Shown one piece after another: positions 6,567 through 12,494 of a DNA stretch of 15,483 nucleotides. The stretch comes from AC-69 sp046728055 (GTDB lineage: Bacteria; Actinomycetota; UBA4738; HRBIN12). Under the pieces are notes generated by a model. The model ran no database searches, was not told the DNA's origin, and saw only the letters and a list, made by a program, of their open reading frames with translations. Position numbers and translations under genes: made by a program. Position 1 is the stretch's first letter. Each line of letters opens with the position of its first letter. Location: NCBI GenBank assembly GCA_046728055.1, contig JBKPDU010000145.1, positions 1-15,483 on the forward strand, given 5' to 3'.

Positions 6567-8297
6567 GTGACCGACCACCGCCCGTGGTTCACGAGCTACC
6601 CGACCGCCGTTCCCCACACGCTCGAGCCCTACCCGGAAGTCTCCGTGTTCTCCATGCTCGAGGGCTCGGCCAGGAGGTTCCCCCACCGACCCTCGATGGC
6701 CTGGTTCGGCAGGCACATGTCCTATGAGTTCCTGCTACACGAGGTGGAGCGATTCTCGGGTGTTCTGGCCAGCCTCGGTCTGCGGAAGGGCGACCGGGTG
6801 GGGTTGATCCTTCCGAACTCGCCGCAGTACGTCATCGCGTACTACGCCATCGCCCGGATCGGCGCCATCGTGGTGGGCAACAACCCCCTGTACACGCGGC
6901 GGGAGATGGAGCACCAGCTGAGGGACGCGGGGATCCAGGTCGTCGTGGTGCTGGACCAGCTCTACCCCAACTTCGCCCCGGTGTTCGCCTCCACCGGCAT
7001 CCGCGACGTCATCGTCACGAAGGTCACCGATTACATGCCCTTCCCGCTGAAGCAGCTCGCGCCGCTCAAGTTCCGCCGCGAGGCGAGGCACGAGGGCAAG
7101 CCCTGGCCACCGGTCCGCAAGAGCGCCCTCGTGAAATGGTGGGCCGCGTTGATGAAGCAGCCCGGGCCGATCCCTCCGGTGGCCACGGTCGACCCCAGGC
7201 GTGACCCTGCCGGGTTCATCTACACGGGGGGGACCACCGGATTGTCGAAGGGGGCGATGCTCTCGCACTTCAACCTGGTGGCGAACGCGACGCAAGCCAC
7301 GGCGTGGTTCCCCACGATCGTCCCCGGAGAGGATGCGGTGATGTGCGTCCTTCCGTTCTTCCATTCCTACGGGATGACCACGGAGCTGAATCTCGGCGTC
7401 CTGAACGGAGCGATGCTCGTCCTGGTGCCTCGGTTCGAGCTCCACATGGTGCTGAAGCAGCTGGCCAAGGAGAAGCCGTCGCTGTTCCCCGGCGTGCCTC
7501 GGCTGTACATGCAGTTGAACGACGCGCCCGAGACGCGCAAGTTCGACCTTCGGTCGATCAAGGCATGCGTGTCCGGCGCGGCGCCGCTGCCGCAAGCTGT
7601 AGCCGAGAGGTTCCACGAGGTGACCGGCGGCGCGAACCTGGTCGAGGGCTACGGCCTGACGGAGGCATCACCCGTGACGCACGCGAACCCGGTCGTCGGC
7701 GGGGCCCGCCCGGGGACGATCGGGCTTCCCATCCCCGACACCGACTGCAGGATCGTCAACCTGGACGACCCGGATCGGGATGTGGGATCCGGAGAGCGCG
7801 GCGAACTCTGCGTCCGAGGACCGCAGGTCATGCTGGGGTACTGGAACCGTCCGGAGGAGACCGCCCTCACCATCCGGACCGGATGGCTGCACACGGGCGA
7901 CGTCGCGATCATGGACCCGGATGGGTACTTCCGGATCGTGGATCGGATCAAGGAGATGATCATTGTCTCAGGGTTCAATGTGTACCCGACTGAAGTCGAG
8001 GACGTGCTGTTCCATCACCCCAAGATCCTCAAGGTCAGCGTGGTCGGGATCCCCGACTCGGAGACCGGCGAGGCGGTCAAGGCCTTCGTGGTCCTCCGTC
8101 CCGGCGAGCAGGCGACCGCAGAGGAGATCATCCGGTGGGCCCGGGACTCCTCGCAGGGCCTGACCGGCTACCGCGTGCCCAAGCACGTCGAGTTCCGCGA
8201 CTCGCTCCCCGAGACCCTGATCGGGAAGGTCCTTCGCCGCGTCCTCCAGGAGGAGGAGCGCCAGAAGCAGGAGGCCTCGGCCCGGCACTCCTCCTGA
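6567..8297 (+). CDS. Long-chain fatty-acid--CoA ligase (AMP-binding, ANL superfamily)
   Basis: This 576-residue adenylate-forming enzyme would activate a fatty or other carboxylic acid with ATP and CoA. Motifs in order: an N-terminus typical of long-chain ligases (RPWFTSYP, then VPHTLEPYPEVSVF), LPNSPQYVIAYYA at 82-94, the phosphate loop YTGGTTGLSKG at 219-229, GYGLTEAS at 361-368, GWLHTGD at 439-445, the hinge region DRIKEMIIVSGFNVYPTEVED at 459-479, and catalytic Lys554 in LIGKVLRR. All catalytic elements are present. The frame is open from 6360, but that extension is antisense to the acylase and reads as junk. GTG 6567 begins the recognisable N-terminus (MTDHRPWF). It is divergent from the acylase and convergent with the six-helix membrane protein gene. 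With the thiolase it points to fatty-acid use. Confidence 0.93.
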   Translation: MTDHRPWFTSYPTAVPHTLEPYPEVSVFSMLEGSARRFPHRPSMAWFGRHMSYEFLLHEVERFSGVLASLGLRKGDRVGLILPNSPQYVIAYYAIARIGAIVVGNNPLYTRREMEHQLRDAGIQVVVVLDQLYPNFAPVFASTGIRDVIVTKVTDYMPFPLKQLAPLKFRREARHEGKPWPPVRKSALVKWWAALMKQPGPIPPVATVDPRRDPAGFIYTGGTTGLSKGAMLSHFNLVANATQATAWFPTIVPGEDAVMCVLPFFHSYGMTTELNLGVLNGAMLVLVPRFELHMVLKQLAKEKPSLFPGVPRLYMQLNDAPETRKFDLRSIKACVSGAAPLPQAVAERFHEVTGGANLVEGYGLTEASPVTHANPVVGGARPGTIGLPIPDTDCRIVNLDDPDRDVGSGERGELCVRGPQVMLGYWNRPEETALTIRTGWLHTGDVAIMDPDGYFRIVDRIKEMIIVSGFNVYPTEVEDVLFHHPKILKVSVVGIPDSETGEAVKAFVVLRPGEQATAEEIIRWARDSSQGLTGYRVPKHVEFRDSLPETLIGKVLRRVLQEEERQKQEASARHSS

Positions 8298-8314
8298 CCG
8301 CCCCGCCGGTCAGG
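8293..8314. terminator. Bidirectional hairpin between convergent genes
   Basis: A perfect 8-base stem (CCTGACCG 8293-8300, CGGTCAGG 8307-8314) with a 6-base loop overlaps the stop codons of both convergent genes. It could end transcription from both sides. There is no T-run on either side, so Rho-independent function is uncertain. Confidence 0.45.
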
Positions 8315-9134
8315 GAGCGGGCGGAGTCCCCTGTGTGGGTGGAGTCTCCAGTGTGGTGGCGGGTGGAGTCTCCAGCGTTGTCGCGGTGGGTGTCTCCTGG
8401 GTGGTAGGGGGTTGTGTCGGGCGAGGCGCGTACGCCTGCATGATCAGCCAACTGGTGACACCCAGCCACACGACGAACAGGGCGAACAGGATGAGGTCGT
8501 AGACGCCGCCGGGAGCGAACAGGCCCGTGTCGATCAGGACGGAGAGGCCGGTGCCGAGGGCGAGGACGAAGACCGCGTAGCTCGCGTTCGTGTACCACGC
8601 CGGGAACGTGCCATGGCGGGCCGAAACGACGGCCGTCGCCGCCAGGAGGGGTGCCACGGCGAACCAGGTGAGGGCGTAGGAAAGGAGCCGCATGTCATGG
8701 AGCGGCACAACGGCAGCCAGGCCGGGGACCTGAACGGTCTGCTGGAGGCCACCGTAGGCAACCCACCCTCCGCCGGAAAAGGCGTCGGCGACATGCGCCG
8801 CGGTGGCCATGGCCAGCACGCCCACGGCGATTGGCCCCACCGCCGCGATCCCCGAGCCGAAGGCCACCGCGGAGATCCGCCCGGGGTCCCCCTCGGAATG
8901 GCGGAGGTGGGCACGCAGGCTGCCCAGGAACCACAGGAACAGCACCCCCGCCAGTCCCGTGAAAAGGATCTGCACCCGGATGGCTGAAGCGTTCTCTGCG
9001 GAGTACCGGGCGACATCGAGGGGGGGATCGTCGAAGCGGGGGTACAGGGGGGTGAAGAACTCCTGGATCACCAGGAGGATGGCCGCCCCCAACCCGGCTC
9101 CCGCCCCGTACCGCTCCCAGTTCGGTTCGGCCAT
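8310..9134 (-). CDS. Six-helix membrane protein with Thr/Pro-rich C-terminal tail
   Basis: This 274-residue integral membrane protein was not recognised as a named family. Hydrophobic segments lie at about 11-30, 53-75, 88-115, 150-172, 184-204 and 211-234. A soluble tail (235-274) rich in Thr, Pro and Glu contains a near-repeat TTLETPPA / TTLETPPT encoded by a 24-base tandem repeat. The start is ATG 9134, preceded by GAGGAGG at a good distance. The frame runs open upstream to 9446, but that part is antisense-like shadow. A -10-like CATAAT sits about 32 bases before the start. The gene converges on the acyl-CoA ligase and follows the methyltransferase operon after a 115-base gap, so it is probably transcribed alone. 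No function is inferred. Confidence 0.8.
   Translation of the reverse strand: MAEPNWERYGAGAGLGAAILLVIQEFFTPLYPRFDDPPLDVARYSAENASAIRVQILFTGLAGVLFLWFLGSLRAHLRHSEGDPGRISAVAFGSGIAAVGPIAVGVLAMATAAHVADAFSGGGWVAYGGLQQTVQVPGLAAVVPLHDMRLLSYALTWFAVAPLLAATAVVSARHGTFPAWYTNASYAVFVLALGTGLSVLIDTGLFAPGGVYDLILFALFVVWLGVTSWLIMQAYAPRPTQPPTTQETPTATTLETPPATTLETPPTQGTPPAP
8337..8384. repeat. 24-bp tandem repeat, two copies plus a degenerate third
   Basis: Units 8337-8360 and 8361-8384 match at 21 of 24 positions; a decayed third unit follows from 8385. Each unit contains the palindrome TGGAGTCTCCA. The repeat encodes the Thr/Pro tail of the membrane protein, and its length (a multiple of three) lets copy number vary without breaking the frame. 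Confidence 0.75.
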
Positions 9135-9165
9135 GGCGACCTCCTCGGTGCGACCTTCCCGCGGG

Positions 9166-9171
9166 ATTATG
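9166..9171 (-). promoter_or_regulatory. Candidate -10 element for the six-helix membrane protein gene
   Basis: The minus strand reads CATAAT, five of six matches to TATAAT, giving a leader of about 25 bases before ATG 9134 that includes its GAGGAGG ribosome site. No -35 consensus was found. Confidence 0.35.
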
Positions 9172-9249
9172 CCCCGGGACAGACCTCCGCGGCCATGGCC
9201 GGGGGAGGGCACCGCGATTTCGCGCGCGAGGGAAGAGAGATGCCTACGG

Positions 9250-10047
9250 CTACGGCTTGTGGGCTGTGGCGATGACGCTGATCGCGACCCGATCCTGGCG
9301 CTCGGCGGGGAGCAGCTCGCGCATGAGATCGATGATCTCCTTCGTGAACAGTGGATACAAGGCCGCGCTGTGGATCCCGAAGGGCGTCCGTTCGCCGATC
9401 GAGATCTCGCGGAACCCCGCCTTCTCCATCTTCCGGGCGAAGACACGCTCCGCCATGGCGCCGGACACTCACCCGGCCCAGGCGGAATCGCTGGTCAGGA
9501 TCTCTGGAGGCAGGTCTTCCTCGACGGTGAGGTCGGCCACACACATCCGCCCTCCCGGCCTCAACACCCGGAACACTTCCGCGAGCACGCGGGACTTCCG
9601 GGGCGAGAGGTTGATGACGCCGTTGGAGACGACCACGTCGATGCTCTCGTCGGGGAACGGGAGGTCCTCCATCTCGCCATGGCGGAATTCGGTCCAACCA
9701 TCCACGCCCGCCTCGCGGGCATTGCCCAGGGCTCGATCGACCATTTCGTCCAGGAGGTCGATGCCAATGGCTCGTCCCGCGGGGCCGACACGCCTGGCCG
9801 CGAGAATCGTGTCGATGCCGCCGCCGCACCCCAGGTCGAGCACGGTTTCGCTGGGACGAAGGCCCGCATGGCGGATCGGGTTCCCCACGCCCAGCGCCCA
9901 GGCGATGGCCCCGGCCGGGACCTCGGCGAGTTCCTCGTCGTCGTACAGGTTTCGGGCGACCCGTTCGCCACCGCCGGCAGTGGTCTGCTCGTAGACGGAG
10001 CGAACGACATCCCTGATCTGGTCCTGGAACAGCATGTCCTGGGACAC
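9250..10047 (-). CDS. ArsM-like SAM methyltransferase with in-frame UGA, candidate selenoprotein
   Basis: Read through a single in-frame TGA (9471-9469), the frame gives 265 residues, normal for bacterial arsenite-methyltransferase-like proteins. The first 192 codons hold a complete class I SAM fold: VLDLGCGGGID (motif I), GRAIGIDLL, FRHGEMEDLPFPDESIDVVVSNGVINLSP and VLRPGGRMCVADL. The sequence around the stop is WAG-TGA-VSGAMAE; as I recall the family, this position is a conserved Cys. Downstream codons continue in the same frame as plausible family sequence (KAGFREI, SAALYPLF, ELLPAERQ) to TAG at 9250. A SECIS-like hairpin follows the TGA. Other metal-binding cysteines of classical ArsM appear replaced (GVGNP, NGVINLS), so the substrate may not be arsenite. 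GTG 10047 has AAGGAGG 7 bases upstream. It is third in the sigma/anti-sigma operon. Alternatives: a nonsense pseudogene, a base error, or a truncated 192-residue product. Confidence 0.65.
9433..9464 (-). promoter_or_regulatory. Candidate bacterial SECIS hairpin
   Basis: Numbering from the first base after the TGA, CAUG (12-15) pairs with CGUG (22-25) around a six-base apical loop GCGGAG that starts at +16 with a G. Below an asymmetric internal loop, CCGGCG (5-10) pairs with CGCCCGG (30-36) with one bulged C. This agrees with what is known of bacterial SECIS elements: an apical loop roughly 16-37 bases after UGA, a small loop and an early G. The upper stem is short and GC-rich DNA folds easily, so this is support, not proof. 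Confidence 0.4.
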
Positions 10048-10054
10048 GGCCGGC

Positions 10055-10061
10055 CCTCCTT
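10055..10061 (-). promoter_or_regulatory. Ribosome-binding site of the ArsM-like gene
   Basis: AAGGAGG begins at the anti-sigma stop codon and ends 7 bases before GTG 10047. This strong site indicates that the interrupted gene is still translated. Confidence 0.7.
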
Positions 10062-10302
10062 ACAGTTCCTCGATGAATCGTTCGAGGCGCGTGCGGACCT
10101 CGGGCGGGATCTCCTCCACATCATTCGAGGCGAGGAAGGTTCGCAGCTCCCTGGCGAACTCGAGCTCCCCGCAGCAACGCCGGCAAAACGCCAGGTGCTG
10201 CTCGACCTTGGCTTGATCCTTCGGCGCGAGGGTCCGGTCCAGGTAGTCCCAGAGCTGCCGGACCGCATCCGAGCAGGGGATCATGCGTTCGCCCTTGCTC
10301 AC
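10060..10302 (-). CDS. Zinc-binding anti-sigma factor (ZAS type)
   Basis: This 80-residue soluble protein has the ZAS signature His36-x3-Cys40-x2-Cys43 (HLAFCRRCC) plus an upstream Cys10. The spacing closely matches the zinc ligands of RsrA, the thiol-oxidation sensor of Streptomyces, which releases its sigma factor when its cysteines are oxidised. A fourth cysteine, Cys44, is adjacent. The C-terminal part (LRTFLASNDVEEIPPEVRTRLERFIEEL) is helical and charged, with no membrane segment. GTG 10302 overlaps the sigma-factor stop (GTGA) and is preceded by AAAGGAGGT (10317-10309), a near-perfect ribosome site. Position, overlap and signature make it the cognate anti-sigma of the preceding gene. 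I infer a redox or thiophile-responsive switch from the ligand pattern; the actual inducer is unknown. Confidence 0.88.
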   Translation of the reverse strand: MSKGERMIPCSDAVRQLWDYLDRTLAPKDQAKVEQHLAFCRRCCGELEFARELRTFLASNDVEEIPPEVRTRLERFIEEL

Positions 10303-10898
10303 GGGGTGACCTCCTTTGCCAACAATCCGGTCTCGGAGGCGTAGAGCCACAGCTCCTTCTCGAACACCTTCCTCCCCCGGTGGAGCCGAGCAAGGACCGT
10401 GCCGAGTGGGGCTCCCAGCATCCGGGCGATCTCCTTGGTTGCGAACCCTTGCATGTACCGGAGGACCAGGGGCGCCCGGTAGATGTCGGGCAGCCGCATC
10501 AGCACCGCGTGCACGTCCTCCTTCCCGAACGCCTGCAGGATGTCCAGGTGCAAGCTGTCCGAATAGGGGAACGGGTCCTCCTCGGCGATGGTCCGATACA
10601 GGGAGAAGTCGTCGACGTCCTCCACGTTCACTTCCTGCACGGCCCTCGATTCCTTCCGGAGCCGGTCTCGGTAGGCGTTCACCAGGATCGCTCGCATCCA
10701 TGCACTGCCCGCTTCCGGAGCCGAAAGGGTGCCGAAGGCCCGGTAGGCGCGAAGGAGGCATTCCTGCACCAGGTCCTCCGCGCCCGCGTCCGTGAGTTGA
10801 CGAGCCACGGAGTACAACCGCGGCAGCTGCTCACGGGCCAGTTTCTCGAAGGCGTCCTTCGAGACCCGTTCGACCGTTCGAGCCTCCTCCTCACCCAC
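10299..10898 (-). CDS. ECF-type RNA polymerase sigma factor
   Basis: This 199-residue sigma-70-family factor has regions 2 and 4 only. Region 2 includes DAFEKLAREQLPRLYSVARQL, then AEDLVQECLLRAYRAF, and WMRAILVNAYRDRLRKE. Region 4 includes LMRLPDIYRAPLVLRYMQGF, then TKEIARMLGAPLGTVLARLHRGRK, the helix-turn-helix that contacts the -35. The frame stays open to a TTG at 11009. I chose GTG 10898 because the domain begins about 14 residues later, a GGTGGGGAA stretch precedes it, and a promoter-like element lies between it and the TTG. Downstream the anti-sigma overlaps by four bases and the ArsM-like gene follows. Such cassettes normally autoregulate; I could not find a clear ECF-type GGAAC -35 here. 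Confidence 0.88.
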   Translation of the reverse strand: MGEEEARTVERVSKDAFEKLAREQLPRLYSVARQLTDAGAEDLVQECLLRAYRAFGTLSAPEAGSAWMRAILVNAYRDRLRKESRAVQEVNVEDVDDFSLYRTIAEEDPFPYSDSLHLDILQAFGKEDVHAVLMRLPDIYRAPLVLRYMQGFATKEIARMLGAPLGTVLARLHRGRKVFEKELWLYASETGLLAKEVTP

Positions 10899-10941
10899 TT
10901 CCCCACCGTCGCCGTCCTGTTTCAAGACGATGGCGGAGCCG

Positions 10942-10970
10942 AAGTTATTGCATCCGCCCAGAAACGCAAT
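10942..10970 (-). promoter_or_regulatory. Candidate sigma-operon promoter overlapping an inverted repeat
   Basis: On the minus strand TTGCGT (10969-10964) and TAACTT (10947-10942) stand 16 bases apart like -35 and -10 boxes, giving a leader of about 35 bases before GTG 10898. An inverted pair ATTGC (10947-10951) / GCAAT (10966-10970) spans the same bases and could be an operator. The whole divergent gap is 10899-11033. The promoter of the plus-strand redox operon must also be here or overlap it, but I could not identify it. Confidence 0.3.
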
Positions 10971-11033
10971 GCGAGGATCGCGGGCCGGCGTCTTCTCCGG
11001 TGTCGGCAACCCATGCGAGTGAACGGAGGGCCG

Positions 11034-11537
11034 GTGGGCGAAACGGCGACGTTGGTGGGGTCCTACGAACTAGGGGAGATCGTTCCGGACTTCGAGCTGC
11101 CCACCCTGGGCGGGGGGACGGCGCGGCTGTCCGACTACCGGGGAAGACCGGTCCTGATCTTCTTCACCGCAACCTGGTGTCCATACTGCGGCGCCGAAGC
11201 GCCCTATCTGGAGCAGGAGATCTGGCAGCACTACCGGAGCCGCAACCTCCAGGTGATCTGCATCGACGTGAAGGAGAACGCCCGCATCATGGAACCGTTC
11301 GTGGAGCGGTACGCATGGACCTTCCCCGTGCTTCACGACGGCGACGGGGAGGTGTCGATGCGGTTCGCTCCCTTCAAGGAAGGGCTTCCACCCGAGGTCG
11401 CCATCATCAACGCGCACTTCGTCCTGGATGGGGACGGCGTGGTCCGCTACCGCGACTTCCTCAACATGGAACGGTTCGACGCGAAGGCCTCCCACGTACG
11501 GGAGTTCCTCGATGGTTTCCTGGGGGTCGAGTCGTGA
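11034..11537 (+). CDS. TlpA/AhpC-like thioredoxin-fold redoxin
   Basis: This 167-residue thioredoxin-fold protein has the active site TWCPYCGAEAP (Cys49-x2-Cys52), preceded by the redoxin start GEIVPDFELPTLGGGTARLSDYRGRPVLIFF, and a Pro-Pro at 119-120 in the cis-proline position. These elements fit TlpA/ResA-type disulfide reductases. TlpA relatives are usually exported or lipid-anchored; this one begins directly with the domain and shows no signal peptide, so it would act in the cytoplasm. GTG 11034 has GGAGGG just upstream. An in-frame ATG at 11013 has no ribosome site and would add only MRVNGGP. Its stop overlaps the GTG of the DsbD-alpha-like gene (GTGA). It is divergent from the sigma/anti-sigma/ArsM-like operon and may reduce the methyltransferase or its substrate (inference). 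Confidence 0.85.
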   Translation: MGETATLVGSYELGEIVPDFELPTLGGGTARLSDYRGRPVLIFFTATWCPYCGAEAPYLEQEIWQHYRSRNLQVICIDVKENARIMEPFVERYAWTFPVLHDGDGEVSMRFAPFKEGLPPEVAIINAHFVLDGDGVVRYRDFLNMERFDAKASHVREFLDGFLGVES

Positions 11538-11971
11538 TCGCGCCGGAGCTGGACCTGGGGAGCTGGCTCTCCCTGTCGGCCAGGGTGGAGCCGGCGAGAC
11601 TCCGGCCCGGTGACCGCGGACGCCTGGTGGTGGAAGTGACTGTGCCCGAGGGGTGCCATGTCGAATCCCACGACCCCACTGAGCCGTGGCTGATCGCCAC
11701 GGTGCTGGGGGTGGAGGCCCCAGAGGGGATCGCACCGGGCGACGTGGCCTATCCCGATGGCGAGGACAAGGTCTTCGACTGGAGCCCCACCGTTCTGCGG
11801 GTGTACCAGGGGAGCTTCGAGCTGTCGGCACCCCTGGAGGTGTCCTCGGGCGCTTCGCCCGGGTCAGTCGAGGTCGTCGCTCGACTGAGCTATCAGGGAT
11901 GCACCGAATCGCTCTGCCTCATGCCGGCACAACAGACGGTGGGGGCGAGCTTGGAGATCGCGACGGAATGA
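11534..11971 (+). CDS. DsbD N-terminal (alpha) domain-like protein
   Basis: This 145-residue all-beta-looking protein ends with the hallmark of the DsbD N-terminal domain: a paired-Cys motif, here YQGCTESLCLMP (Cys123, Cys128), resembling the YQAC...CLPP pattern of DsbD-alpha. It also carries Cys41 in VPEGCHVES. DsbD-alpha normally takes electrons from a transmembrane domain in the periplasm and passes them to DsbC or other partners. Here the domain stands alone, without the transmembrane and gamma domains and without a signal peptide (MIAPELDLGSWLSLSARVEP). The GTG start overlaps the redoxin stop by four bases, so the two are co-translated and probably form a thiol-exchange pair, with the redoxin taking the place of the gamma domain. 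The next gene starts 16 bases later. Confidence 0.75.
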   Translation: MIAPELDLGSWLSLSARVEPARLRPGDRGRLVVEVTVPEGCHVESHDPTEPWLIATVLGVEAPEGIAPGDVAYPDGEDKVFDWSPTVLRVYQGSFELSAPLEVSSGASPGSVEVVARLSYQGCTESLCLMPAQQTVGASLEIATE

Positions 11972-11987
11972 GGAAAGGGAGGTGGGA

Positions 11988-12494
11988 ATGATGGCCACGG
12001 TGGAGATGGGACGGGCTCGCCGAGCGACAGCGGAGGGGTCGCTTCGCGTCGGAAGTTGGCTGATGGGGGTGGCGGCCGCCGGATTCATCGGGTATGCGGT
12101 GATCTTCTTCATCCGCAACTTCACGAGCAGTTTCCTGGAGCTCGGGATCGGGCCGAACGAGGTGAACATGGGGAGGGACGAGATCCAATCCTTCAGTCCT
12201 TCCCTTTTCGAGTACATCAGTCACTTGCACATCGCGGTATCCGGGTTCATCGCGGCCACCGGGTTGGCCGTGCTGTTCCTCGTGACGTTTGGCGTTCGGC
12301 GCAGGGAACTGTGGGCGTGGGTCGGCGCAGTGGCCTCTCCGGTGCTCGGCTTGGCGGTGGCGCTGCCCGCCCACTACCCGAACCACTTCGACACGCTCGG
12401 TCACCTCGGCCTGATCTACCTTGCGACCGTGATCTTCGTCGTCGGGGCTCTCCTGTCGTTGCGGGCGATCCTGACCCTGAGGTCTGCGGGTTAA
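11988..12494 (+). CDS. Four-helix membrane protein with conserved-looking histidines
   Basis: This 168-residue membrane protein was not recognised as a named family. Four hydrophobic segments lie at about 24-43, 80-101, 109-127 and 140-162. Histidines cluster near the helix boundaries: His79 and His81 (SHLHIAVSGF), and His129, His133 and His139 (PAHYPNHFDTLGHLG). This suggests metal or heme binding, but no known motif is complete. GGGAGG (11977-11982) sits 5 bases before ATG 11988; ATG 11991 is equally possible. It follows the DsbD-alpha-like gene by 16 bases, so it probably belongs to the same redox operon, where it could feed electrons or sense the membrane. Its stop overlaps the stop of the convergent aldolase gene in the tetramer TTAA (12491-12494). 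Confidence 0.78.
   Translation: MMATVEMGRARRATAEGSLRVGSWLMGVAAAGFIGYAVIFFIRNFTSSFLELGIGPNEVNMGRDEIQSFSPSLFEYISHLHIAVSGFIAATGLAVLFLVTFGVRRRELWAWVGAVASPVLGLAVALPAHYPNHFDTLGHLGLIYLATVIFVVGALLSLRAILTLRSAG

Noticed and set aside
9191..9224. GGCCATGGCC palindrome and CGCGATTTCGCG hairpin between the methyltransferase and membrane-protein genes
   Set aside because: Short GC palindromes are common at this base composition. There is no T-run, so I did not call a terminator or operator.
9469..9471. The TGA as an ordinary nonsense mutation making a pseudogene
   Set aside because: Not excluded, but less favoured. It is the only lesion, it falls at the conserved Cys position, the frame continues intact for 72 codons, and a strong ribosome site and operon position are kept.
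8803..10344. A 513-codon plus-strand open frame across the membrane-protein and methyltransferase genes
   Set aside because: It crosses three well-supported minus-strand genes and their ribosome sites and reads as low-complexity Arg/Pro/Gly sequence. It is an antisense shadow.
10299..11009. Longer sigma factor starting at TTG 11009
   Set aside because: The extra 37 residues do not resemble a sigma-factor N-terminus, and they cover a promoter-like element and most of the gap to the divergent redox operon. GTG 10898 fits better.
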